DNA of 64,000 nucleotides from Clavelina lepadiformis (taxonomy: Eukaryota; Chordata; Ascidiacea; Aplousobranchia; Clavelinidae). A program made the translations under genes and the position numbers. Within the stretch, counting starts at the first letter, position 1. Every line of letters starts with the position of its first letter. This document shows positions 54,076 through 64,000 of this stretch, piece by piece. The stretch is taken from the NCBI RefSeq assembly GCF_947623445.1, contig NC_135247.1, forward strand, positions 16,556,501 to 16,620,500. Direction: 5' to 3'. The notes under the pieces were generated by a model, which saw nothing but the letters and a program-made list of their open reading frames with translations, was not told the origin of the DNA and made no database searches.

Positions 54076-54768
54076 TTATGTACAGGGTTTCAACAATGTC
54101 ATGTACACCGTTGCTTTTGATACGTCGAGAGGGCCCGAAAGATTGAGGTCGTAGATATCGAGGGTAGTGGCAACAAACTTCTGGCCAAAAATGTCATTAA
54201 TTTCTTGTGCTTGAACATTGTAAGGTGTGCCACTAATATTACCCACGTAGTCCACTGAATACAAGAGGTACTTTCCATTAGTATTCATTATGTCATGTAT
54301 GACGTCAGCATATTCGCAACGACGGGTTGGATCAATTGCAACAAAGGAACCTCGATCCCAAATTGCATCGACTTTTCCCATAACGGAAGAACCAAGTGCA
54401 AAGAAATCGCCCTTGTAGATGGTGATGTTTTTATCTGTTGCTTTGAAGATTTCGTATGGGGCTGTTGGATGTTGATATCTTTCGTATTTTATAGATTGCT
54501 CTTCAAAAAATTGCAAAATGGCTACTTCGCAATACTCGCAGCCAACTACTTCGTGACCTTTGTCAGCCAAATGTTTAAGGTCAACTGACTTGCCACATAA
54601 TGGGAGATAAACTCTGCAGTTATCTCTGAGGAATTGGTCCTGAAATTTTAACATGTCGGGATGGGCGTCAGACATGTGATTCTGCCAATAAACTTGCTTC
54701 TCACTTTCTGAAAGACCTCTGATCGAAGCAGTAGGCATTTTGTCATTATTGTCACCCATCGATGTCAT
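54076..54768 (-). CDS. Thiopurine S-methyltransferase family, intronless
   Basis: Intact 230-residue frame, ATG at 54768 (MTSMGDNNDK), stop at 54076. Human TPMT is 245 residues. An N-terminal YWQNHMSDAHPDM segment precedes the SAM-binding Rossmann motif VYLPLCGKSVDLKHLADKGH and VVGCEYCEVAILQFF. IYKGDFFAL, then the family block AIWDRGSFVAIDPTRRCEYA, then KYLLYSVDY follow. TPMT-family enzymes move the methyl group of S-adenosylmethionine to sulfur, selenium or tellurium of small molecules in the cytosol. The alternative first Met (MGDNN) lies nine bases downstream. No introns at all, against eight to thirty in neighbouring genes; this suggests a retrocopy or old transfer from bacteria, where TPMTs are common. 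Neither is proven. Confidence 0.93.
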   Translation of the reverse strand: MTSMGDNNDKMPTASIRGLSESEKQVYWQNHMSDAHPDMLKFQDQFLRDNCRVYLPLCGKSVDLKHLADKGHEVVGCEYCEVAILQFFEEQSIKYERYQHPTAPYEIFKATDKNITIYKGDFFALGSSVMGKVDAIWDRGSFVAIDPTRRCEYADVIHDIMNTNGKYLLYSVDYVGNISGTPYNVQAQEINDIFGQKFVATTLDIYDLNLSGPLDVSKATVYMTLLKPCT

Positions 54769-56670
54769 GGACAAATTCTTAGGTTAGTTTGAAGTTAGGA
54801 CTATGCATTCAACGTTAGCTAGCCTGTTCACTAATGCTGATTACTAATTGACTGTGGCGATCGATGTTAGCCTAGCCTCGTTTACTGCTGTAAAAAAACG
54901 CACACACGCGCATATGCTGGCTATAACTATAAGCTACCGTAACTAGAAGCGCTTGCAGCCAGTGAAGCGTGTAGCCTTAGGCCTAAATAATAATTAATCA
55001 GTCGCGCTGCGAGAATCGAGAAATTTTAGACATGCTGCGAGGTTCGCATGAAATCGCTGCAAGAATTAAACGCATGGATGAGCACTGAAAGAAACATATA
55101 CTCTGGCAACTCATGACCATGCATCAATATTTCGCTATTGCATGATGTAAACCAGCGTGGTCCAACTGCAGGCCCGCGGGCCAACTTTGGCCCGTGAGCA
55201 CCGATTTTTTGGCCCGCGAACTAATAGTCAGCTTTGATAGTCGCTATTGTCGAGGAAGAACCTCGACCGCGGATGTCACATTGATCAGCATTAATAGCTA
55301 AAAATTTTGAACTATTCTAACTTCAGTTTTAATTAAAAAAGAGAACTTTTTTCAGTTCTAATTTCAGTTCTAATATCAATGTCACATTGTTCTTCAGTTC
55401 TAATTTCACATTTCTTCAGTCCTGATTTAAAAACATTGGCCCGCAAGATAAAAAATTTTTTTGATTTTGGCCCGCGATGGAAAGAAGTTGGACCACGCTG
55501 ATGTAAACCATACAATATTAAGGATGTACATAACTGGCGCAAACGACAACAAAATGTTAGCGACGCACAAAGCAACGGTAAACTTCAGTGAAACGTCTAT
55601 ATAGCCAAGCCTACGTCAGTTTTGATAACTGACGAATACTTATTCATTACAAGCAGTAATCACATTTGAATAGTTGATGTAGTACAAAGGTAAGAAATGG
55701 ATAGGCTACCTACTATAGTTGACAAATGTAAAGGTTCAAATTTGCAAGTTAGGTTTGTGTGTAGGTCAACCACTTTGAAATATTGTGCGGGCACCCAAGC
55801 CAGGATCAAATAAATCGTTAGTAACTACGTGTAGGCCTATGTAATTTCGTACGCTTGTTGGATCCTGCGAAAGACCATATGGTAAAAAATAAAGGTTAAG
55901 TAACTTATAAATGAAAAGAAACTGTCTCAATCACAAAAAAAGTTATGTTTCATAAAAGTCTTTCTTCAAAACAATTTTTATTTGGAGAGGATCGCTTTTA
56001 CCGCAATAAAGTCGGACGACACGACTCATCTAAACCACTCAGAAAATTGAACGCTATAAGCCTATATTAACTGTTTCATAATGTTTTGCTTCTTTTTCAA
56101 AATGTGTATGAATTGGATATTGGATAACTGTATTGTATTTAAACAACGTCGTTTTCAGCACAAAATTGTATCTGTAAAAGCGACATCATAGTATAAACCA
56201 ACCAGCACAATATTTCTATGTTGGTTGAACTCAGTCGTACACTGCGCTCAGAAGCGTGTAATGAAAACGTCAACAATTTGATATTGTTATTAAATCTGTC
56301 GCACGTGACGGTCACGAGATATTTTTGTGCGAATTAATCATTAACGAGCACATCATGACTCCACTGCATCAAACTGAGTAGACGATTTTACAAGTAACTT
56401 ATACTTGTTAAGAAATTAGATTGAGTTGGATTGGTGTAAAGAACTTACAACCAGTAGCAAAGCCGTTTGCTTACGTTTCTACTGTAAAGTCAACAGTGAA
56501 AAGCCAACAACATTGGCAAGTTACTACAGTTAACCGTTAGGGATTGGTTTACAACTGTTCAAAAGGCTTAACTGGCTTAGTGATGTTTAAAAATGTTTAA
56601 TTTTGTTTGCAGTTCTTAAATTTGTAGTTTGTTAACTATGTTTGCAACCTTGACACTGTCCTAAATAGAA
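54769..56670. other. Divergent intergenic region with an hAT element
   Basis: 5' flanks of the TPMT-family gene (-) and the PLAC8-family gene (+). Apart from the 348-bp element at 55153-55500, nothing coding is seen. Confidence 0.5.
55153..55500. mobile_element. Short non-autonomous hAT element (348 bp)
   Basis: Exact terminal inverted repeats CAGCGTGGTCCAACT and AGTTGGACCACGCTG. The 8-bp duplication ATGTAAAC lies on both sides (55145-55152 and 55501-55508). Inside are GGCCCGCG blocks near both ends and tandem copies of a TTCAGTTCTAATTT unit (about 55320-55430). Confidence 0.95.
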
Positions 56671-57546
56671 ATGACAACCATGAGCGATAACGATCCTAAA
56701 TACCCCCTTCTACAAAATGAAGAGACAGGACAAAGCGCTTATCCACCGTACCCTCCATCGTACGGCAGTGGTGGCAATGCAGCAAATGGGCCTACATTTC
56801 CGCAGGGCCAATTTGTGAATCAAGTCGTACACCATCAACCCATGCCAATGGCCGCAAACCAAACAACGGTTATTCACAGTACTAGCGTCGTAACCACGCA
56901 ACCAGCAGGAAGAATATGGCAAGCTGGCTTGTGCGACTGTTGCAGCGATTGTGGAGTTTGTATGTGGGCTTAACTTATGCATAGACCTAATCGACTAAAC
57001 ATTCCTTTTAGCATTTTTAAATCCTTCAACTTTAAAATAATGTTATCGCAATGCTTTCTTCGATCATATATCGTTTTTGGTAAAGGTTTTTGAGCGCAAT
57101 ATAAATGATAGAGTGAATAATGATTTTTGGTTTCAAGGTCTTTGCGTAACGTGTTGCACTTCATGCTACATGTGTGGATTGTCACGTCGTATGGACGAGA
57201 ATTGCTGCTTAGGCTACTGCTACGGAGGCTTAGCTTTGATGAGAGCGAAGTTTAGGATTACTCACAGAATTGAGGTAACAATTGTTAAAGGCTATAAACG
57301 AAAACAAATGCAGCCTATGCATTTCGACCAGATAATGAAAAGTATTTAGAAAATTTTAATCATTATTTCGATTCTATGAAAAAGTGCTTAATGCCTTTGA
57401 TATTGCCCAAAATTGTTTTTCCTATTCAGGGTTCTTTATGTGAGGACGCATGCGTTTCTGTTTGCTGCAACTTGTGTGTGATGTGCCAACTTGGCCGGGA
57501 AATGAACTTGGAAGGATACGACAAGAAATGTTGCGGAGTGTGCTAA
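56671..57546 (+). CDS. PLAC8/cornifelin family cysteine-rich protein (3 exons)
   Basis: Exons 56671-56959, 57138-57274 and 57430-57546 join in frame to 180 residues plus TAA. The first half is a Pro/Tyr/Gln-rich tail (YPPYPPSYGSGG to TTQPAGR). The PLAC8 domain follows: IWQAGLCDCCSDCGVCLC, CCTSCYMCGLSRRMDENCC, LGYCYGGLALMRAKFRITH, then GSLCEDACVSVCCNLCVMCQ and LGREMNLEGYDKKCC. The two Cys-rich blocks and the closing CxxCQ-LxRE motif define the family (vertebrate cornifelin, PLAC8, plant PCR/CNR). Reported roles range from epidermal barrier to membrane metal transport, so no specific function is assigned. Exon 1 ends inside a Cys codon completed by exon 2, which confirms that junction. Confidence 0.93.
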
Positions 57547-60500
57547 TATTCGGCTTGTTGAGCTACATTTTGTGCTATGATTTATCTCGTATAAAATTTC
57601 TGTGTTGAAATAAGTAATGCGGTAGCGGCCTACTCCTATAGGCAAATGTGTTTCTGCATTCAGTAACATAATAAGCTAATTAAGCCTTTTTTAATTACTT
57701 TGCTGCTCAAAAGCAAACTTTTATTGCCCATCGTGTATAATATAATGCGGTTGGGCTTCGTTTCCTTGCTTCGGTGTTCAATTGTTATCATCATTTCGTC
57801 AGTAAAGACTGAAAGCGGTACGTATGCGAAGCTGTTACACCTTGTCTATTTTGCTATGGTCGTATCATTGTTATTTTGTTAATTCTGTTAACAAATTACT
57901 CTTACATATAAAAGTTTAAACTGTTATTGGTGTGGAATCTGAATTTTTGTTCTTGGAATCATGGCCGGCCTTAACAAGCGTGGGGCCCAAAGATCCACTT
58001 CAAAAGTTCAGTGCTTCACAATTTACTGCAGAAAGATTAACACATGTTACTGAAAGATTTGCCACTGTCCACATCTTCCATTTATTCGTTATGGTAAACA
58101 TGCGCTGCCTAACTTGTGATAACAGCATTGAATTTATGTTGTCTATGTTCTGATGATAAGGGCCATGTGTGCAATCGATTCGCATGGTTGCACACAAGCC
58201 AAGACAGAATAGAAATGAATTAAGGGAACAATAAAATAAACTGCTACACAGGAAAAAATAGTGACTGATAATAGTCCACAATTTTCATCATTGACTGATA
58301 AAATGCCACTTTCGTCCAAAAAACACTTCCCACGCCTTATTTTGGTCCAAGTACCATAAACCTGCCTACATACAGTTCGCAACGCTTTTTTATGGCTAAC
58401 TACGCACCACCGATGCATTGGAAACAATTATGGCTAAATAAAACCCAGTGTACGATGTGATTGGCGTTAACTTCGTTACAAGTGCAAAACCAGTGGCTTA
58501 ATGTCATTCGTGTCACGTAATATATTCAGCCACTTGACACAGTCGGAGTTACCGGCTTAATAGTTGCTGTTACCGCGATAAACACCACATTAATATTTAG
58601 ATGGTGACATTTCGTCACTGTTTAAAACCTTTCTTATCCCTGCAATGCCATAATTTCATGAGATTTTTTACTAAATGCAAGGTTGTAAAAGGACGAAGGA
58701 ACTTAAAAGTTTTCCCACGTAAGTACAGTACAGTAGGCCAAGATTTTTTTACAAATTTCATTACCCAAATTATTTTCCCTAAATGGTAAAAGCTTTTTTC
58801 AAATAATCCGGAAATGTCAACGCACACAAGTGCTACGAATACTTCATTCACTTTTCACAAAAAAATACGACATCTAGGCTAACAATCACAACAAAAATGT
58901 TCAAGGTAGGTTTGCTTGTTTGTGTTTTGGTGTTGAGGTAAAGCAAGTTTGATGCCATTTTGAGTTTGGGGTAGGGTCAATTACATAAACATAATCTCTG
59001 GGTTGAGGTTGTTTGCACCCAGACTTACTTTCCTTGGACAATTTTTATTTTTTAGGTTGTGCCAGGGAATTGGAATTTTTATCTCTTCCTGTAATTTTCA
59101 ATTTGACAAGCGTAACGAAAACTAGAGTCGCGAACATGTTTCCGCAAATGGTTGTGGTAAAGTCGAATGGAATTGCATGCATAATTTGCATTCTGATAGC
59201 TGGTACAGTTTCTACAAATAAAGAGCTTCATGATTTAGCACACAAAACCAAGTTTTTGGAGAACTATGCATAAAGTATTGCGGCTAACGATTACATGCAG
59301 GCAAACTAACTGGCCACGAAAAAAGGAAATTGAGAGAAGTGGGTAGACCTGGAGAATATTTAGCCGGAAAGAAAAAAGTCTCAAAATAAGTTGGGAAGTA
59401 TCCAACAATCCAACCAATGAAAGACAACTTTGCGGATGATGTCTTACACAAGTCTAGTAATACTTTCTTTTCAAACACCACACTGCAGAGATGGACCCTT
59501 GGTTACGAAATTTCGCTTTCAAGAATGGTTTGCATGAAACTTTCATTAAAAGGATTGAAGGTTTGTTGGCAATTCTGTTGTTTTTCCAGGCATTACATAT
59601 GTGGCATTTTGTTTTGCGGCAACCGATTATTCCATTTTTTTTGTAAAACTTCATAACTTGTGGCAAGCAAAGTTATGAAACTTTTATTGCTGTTCAAAAC
59701 AACTTAGTTTCAAAAGTTTTCTGCTCCGTTTGCAAGACTTCCTTGTAACTAATTTCGCCTGCCGGTGGTGAGTTAAGCGCTTTACGTTTTTACTTCGCAC
59801 TTGATCCCAGAGTGATTCCATGCGTAATCAATGATTCGTAGAAAAAGCAAAAACAGAGGACGACGACGAAATTACACATAACGCAGTAATGCTTGAATTG
59901 CGTGCGATTGCTAATACAAAAAAAAGCTTTGTAATGTAGCCAACACTGTTTTATTTTGCAACCATGAACCGTTGCGAACTATTTTCAAGCTTTGCGACAT
60001 TGTTATGAAGGAGACCGGAGGGGCATATTTTTATGTAAAACACTGATCAGTAGCATTACCAAAGCTAGTTGAAAACGTTCAATATACTCCATTTGCACAT
60101 ATGTCTGGCTGTTGTCCGGCCAAAAATGAATGGATTTACATTCTGTTGTACGAACACGAGGAACGAGATTCGTGATATTAAATGATTAAACTTTTGGCAA
60201 TAAATTGTCTATTGCATTGGTGATTGGTTACTTTATTATGAAAAAGTCGGTTTACGCAGCGTTAATTGGTGGTGTACACACTAAATTTTATTACAATAGA
60301 TATAATATGCATTGTATTTGAGTACTGTATTAGAGATTTAATGCTAACGTAAACTTAGTAAATTTTGCAACTTGTTCCAAAATTATAGCCCTTAGTTTTA
60401 CGGTCAAAAATGTAAACCCGTCTTTATTTTTAAAAAGCAAAGTTTGTGATTACTGCACTGCTTTTGCGTTATTATATTTCATTACGTTGGTAACTGCCAT

Positions 60501-60694
60501 GGCTACTGTAATACATACTATAATAAAAATACATACCTATTATATATGTATTGTGTACAAGTTTGTAATTTGTATAGTGCTATATTTTGCGCAATTGAAA
60601 TAATTTGTCATAGTTTAAAAAAAATATAAGTTAGAGGATTTATAAGCGTTACCATTTTAACGAATAAATAATTTACAATATGTGCACTTTGCAG
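57547..60694. other. Intergenic, no gene supported
   Basis: 3.1 kb without a recognisable coding pattern. It may contain the missing 5' exon(s) of the unrecognised gene that follows, since that gene's first visible exon begins at a splice acceptor. Small frames here (58000-58427, 59013-59273) show no family features. Confidence 0.45.
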
Positions 60695-61541
60695 TTGCCA
60701 CAGTCACAGTACACGATCTGCCTTCATCTCTTCAAGAAGTAGGAACTAATATCAGTCCATTCAGTTTCAAAGACAGAAAACTTCTTGAAAGATTTTTTGG
60801 AACAGCGATGGAGCAGTTTTTGGTGGAGGTGAACAGTGGTTTGTTGTGAGTTAGGATCTAACAAACAAGATTTTGTATTTTCATTGTGGCAGTGAAGCCC
60901 TGTTCATTTGCCCATATCCGAAAGCGATTCAACAACCAAATGGCAGCCTTAAATAAGTTCACAATGACGCCACTTTTGAAAAAGAAAAATCACGCAAACG
61001 AGGGGGAAGAAATATCATTAATAGCGATCAAGAGGAGGATGGAAGTTATCAAAAAATTTCCTGGTGACGAACGCACTGCAAAGACTTTAGAAAAGTACCC
61101 ATCATACAAGTTGAAAGAAAAGGTAAGTGTGATTTTAACTGATATTTCATTAACTTAAGCATAAAATTTAAACAACAGGCTCTGCTTTTTGTCATTAGTA
61201 AACATAAGATACAAAATCGTGTCAACGTTATTGTTGTAACGTTTTCTCTATTTTTGTAGTGCATAACCGACATTGCTATATTCTTTGGATATTCCTCTAA
61301 AGAAAACATGGTGAACAAGTGCCGGTTGCGATTTTGTAATTTCATCGAGGGAAGGTCATTGTGCTGTGAAACAGGGTGTGTAGGCCTATGCCTAATGGAA
61401 TTTTCCAAAGTTATGAACCAACTAGAAGCTGTTTCTTCTCCTAAAGAGCTATCTACTGTCATCAAGCTTATGAATGATGGAAGCGTAAAGCTCGTTAAAG
61501 ATCGAAATCAGCCACATAATTTGTGTGCAGGTACTAAATGA
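60695..61541 (+). CDS. Unrecognised multi-exon gene (3' three exons visible)
   Basis: Three exons with good splice sites join in one open frame: about 60695-60838, 60893-61122 and 61260-61541 (stop TGA), about 218 residues. The first visible exon follows TTTGCAG and opens in mid-codon, so at least one 5' exon is missing from this model. Sequence: DLPSSLQEVGTNISPFSFKD, then a basic segment (PLLKKKNHANEGEE, IKRRMEVIKKFPGDERTAKT), then a cysteine-bearing block NKCRLRFCNFIEGRSLCCET followed by GCVGLCLMEFSKV. The last part is NGSVKLV-like hydrophilic sequence. No signal peptide or membrane segment. I do not recognise the family; it could be a lineage-specific gene or a piece of a transposon protein. 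The order of exons and consistent phase argue that it is real. Confidence 0.5.
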
Positions 61542-62867
61542 GATCCGGGACCCGGATCAGTTGTTGTTGACCAATTGCAATTTGTTGATTTAGGAAAATC
61601 TGAAATTTTTTGTGTCTATTATCTCTGCTTTGTGTACATTTTATCCTGGATTCTTGTCCGAATGTCTTTACTTGTTGCATCATATGCAATATACGGTTTT
61701 ATTACTTTAACCAAAATAATAATTTCGCTTGAATGTTTACATTACAGTATTTCGAAACGAGGAATGTTTGTTTGCCTTCTTTAAGTTTATTGTAAAAACT
61801 TTATTATTATTGCATTTGTAGCCTATACAATTTTTAGTTGACTATATGCCATTTTCCTCAGTTTCGTTCTCGTAGCTTGTGGTAGACGGCATCAAGCCGA
61901 TTGTGAATTTTGAAAGTAATCGCTTTTTCTTTTCTTTGACTTTTTTGGAAGGATACATAATTAAAATTTTGTCAGACTGGTAATTATGCATTTTGGTCAC
62001 GTGATGTTCAAGTGCGACATTTCAATTGGCATGGATTAAGCCAGGGAATCCCAGGCTGGTCTAGGTTCTATATGGGCGATTATTTAGCCAGGTTTACATT
62101 AACTAGGACGCTCGCGGCTGAATATGGGGATATTCATAACCAAACACGATTGGAAAGGATTTAGTCGTTTCAGACTAGTATTTAGCCGCAAGAAGGACTG
62201 TATTTATCCAGCTGGTAGTGGCTAAATACCGGGATATTCATAACCATTTTTTTGGAACGCATTCAGTCACTTTTTTTTCCTGTGTAGTCATGAACCAAAA
62301 AGAGGAACAGAAACTCGTCCAAATCAAGAAGAGGTGTATAGAATTGCACTGTTGTTTATCTCCGTTAAAAGTAGGCTAGCAAAGTAGATCAACAGACTGA
62401 TCAGTTGATTGAAAAGTGAAAAGATTGCGCTGAGCTAGACTATAGCATGTAAACTTACAGGTTTATTAGGGGTTTAGTAGCCTAGCCTATACGAGATCAT
62501 GCCATACCCGTATACACCAGACTGCAGTCTAGCCTGCTTGTTTAGGTTAGTTGTTTTGCGATTTTTCGTGTTAGGCTTATTAGGTTAGCCTAATGACTCA
62601 AAGGTTCAGCCCTGTATGATAAAAATTGGGTAATCAGTGTTTGCCTTTTTTTTTAGAGATATCGGTTTTAAACAGTAATTTTGCAGTATAAATCGGAGCA
62701 AAAGTTAGGGTCTCTTTTTTTCGGAGACACCGGTTCGGCCTGGTATGCAATGCCGTTTTAGAAAAAAAATCTCGGCTGTGCTCTTACCATATTTTGCAGT
62801 CTGGATGACCAGCATGATCTACAAATTAGACTGTGTGTTTAAAAATTCTTTGTGCAGGGTTTTGTAG
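61542..62867. other. Intergenic, with a 16-bp direct repeat
   Basis: Flank between the unrecognised gene and NPEPPS. It contains two copies of GGGATATTCATAACCA (62127-62142 and 62231-62246) amid related GGCTGAATA/GGCTAAATA blocks and an inverted GTATTTAGCC/GGCTAAATAC pair, suggestive of a small non-coding element without defined ends. No gene is seen. Confidence 0.5.
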
Positions 62868-64000
62868 ATGTTGTTATTGAACATACAGTGGGTATCTTTT
62901 GCAGTTAGAAGATTTAATTTTGCTAAATTAGACCTTGCAAAACCTTTGTGTTTTTCAACAATGCCTGCTGAAAAGAAGCCATTTTCACGACTCTCCACCG
63001 ATGTTGTTCCGGTCAATTATAACTTGTGGTTGAAGCCATGTCTGAAGAATTTTGTTTTCGATGGAAAGCAAGACATCCAAGTCAAGGTATTGAATTCCTG
63101 TTCTAAAATTCAGTGTCGTTGCATCATCAATGCATTAGATTTGTTGAAAATAAGTACCGGTACAATTCTAGGAATAAAACAACAAGTTAAAGATAGCAGT
63201 CATAACCTTGTATGGAAAGAAATGGTATGTCCAGTGTGCAACGTAGTTATCATAGCGAATGACACTACATTGCAATGTAACGTTATGACTGATGCACACC
63301 AGTCTTTGAAAATTATATTGTTTGAAGCACAAAAAACTTACATTTCATACTGGGTCATAACACAACTTTTTATTATTGTTTCCTGAACCACCATCCTTAT
63401 TTTGTACATCACATTAATGTCGATTCATGCCATAGTTTTGTTACTACTTACTGATGTACCCTTGTCATACTGCACTAAGAATATATTCTAGTATTTACAT
63501 TCTTTAGATTAAGTGTAGATTTTAGTGACATGTACCCTATCAATCATATATGCTGCAGGTCAACAAAGTCACAAACAGCATTGTGCTTAATTGTGCTGAA
63601 ATCGAAGTTGCTTCTGTGACGTTTTCCAACAGTTCTGGAAAAACACTTGACTCCAGCAGCATTAGCTATATAGAAGAGGAAGAAAAAGTTGTGATTGCTT
63701 TTCCAGAAGAATTACCAACCGGTACTTTGAAAAAAAAATTTTCTTTTTGGTTTCTGATTGATTTGGCATTTTTGAATAGGTTAAAAAATTGACCAAAATG
63801 CAACCCTTTGTAACAATGCAATTTATTTAAATTTTTTACTAACTTATGTTTTTATGGAAAATTTTAGGTAATGGTACAATGAATATGGAATTCAAGGGAG
63901 AACTCAATGACAAAATGAAAGGTTTTTACAGAAGCAAGTGAGTTGTCTTATTTGCTATTCAATCAACAAGTTGTCTATGTCTACTTCTTACTGCTTGTTG
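62868..64000 (+). CDS. NPEPPS: Puromycin-sensitive aminopeptidase, 5' part (runs off the window)
   Basis: Three exons are inside the window: 62868-63086, 63559-63721 and 63868-63937; the gene continues beyond the right edge. The conserved start MPAEKKPFSRLSTDVVPVNY lies at 62961. An in-frame ATG at 62868 adds a 31-residue basic/hydrophobic leader, as the long vertebrate isoform also does. The frame continues with FDGKQDIQVK, VTNSIVLNCAEIEV, and MEFKGELNDKMKGFYRSK, the start of the M1-family N-terminal beta domain. The zinc site (HExxH) and GAMEN motif lie beyond the edge. The enzyme is a cytosolic zinc metallopeptidase that trims N-terminal residues from peptides released by the proteasome. 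Exon 1 stays open about 300 bases into intron 1 (to 63386), which is not expected to be protein. Confidence 0.95.

Noticed and set aside
63087-63386. Open frame continuing from NPEPPS exon 1
   Set aside because: Follows a clear GT donor and breaks the family alignment, which resumes at 63559; treated as intron.
1-64000. tRNA genes, CRISPR arrays, bacterial-type operons
   Set aside because: No cloverleaf-compatible A/B box pair or spaced repeat array was found by eye; the window is plainly eukaryotic.

Overview
The window is eukaryotic: AT-rich, with many short exons, small introns and GT–AG splice sites throughout. The genes look like those of an invertebrate chordate, most likely an ascidian tunicate (gene content and compact intron-dense layout). 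That assignment is inference from content, not a species match. Nine protein-coding genes are recognised by family (eight complete, one running off the right edge). There is also a sulfotransferase-like 3' gene portion, one multi-exon gene I do not recognise, a DNA transposon with identifiable ends, four small hAT-type elements with exact 8-bp target duplications, and a LINE remnant.

Layout. 481-8507 (-): ARMC3, about 22 exons. 8972-9250 (-): an intronless UPF0728 (C10orf53-type) gene. 11331-13175 (+): GOSR1, the Golgi SNARE GS28, eight exons. 14386-30230 (-): a large AKNA orthologue of about 32 exons; a 2.85-kb transposon with CACTG ends and a TTA duplication sits in one of its 5' introns (24740-27590). 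30231-36036 is non-coding apart from transposon relics. 36037-45313 (+): CATSPERB, 21 exons, with a LINE relic and an hAT element in its introns. 46250-47659 (+): a GT10 alpha-1,3-fucosyltransferase. 48072-49152 (-): the C11orf98 homologue. 51329-53008 (+): the C-terminal part of a Gal3ST-type sulfotransferase. 54076-54768 (-): an intronless thiopurine-methyltransferase-family gene. 56671-57546 (+): a PLAC8/cornifelin-family gene. 60695-61541 (+): an unrecognised cysteine-containing gene. 62868 to the right edge (+): the 5' end of NPEPPS, a puromycin-sensitive aminopeptidase.

The genes are individually regulated host genes, not an operon or a pathway. ARMC3, CATSPERB and possibly UPF0728 share a sperm/flagellum theme, and AKNA is a centrosomal microtubule organiser. 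The rest (Golgi SNARE, fucosyltransferase, sulfotransferase) serve the secretory and glycan system. I found no clear novel multi-gene system. The items most worth a second look are the transposon in AKNA with its poorly characterised transposase family, the intronless TPMT gene, the unrecognised gene at 60.7-61.5 kb and the 5'-incomplete sulfotransferase.
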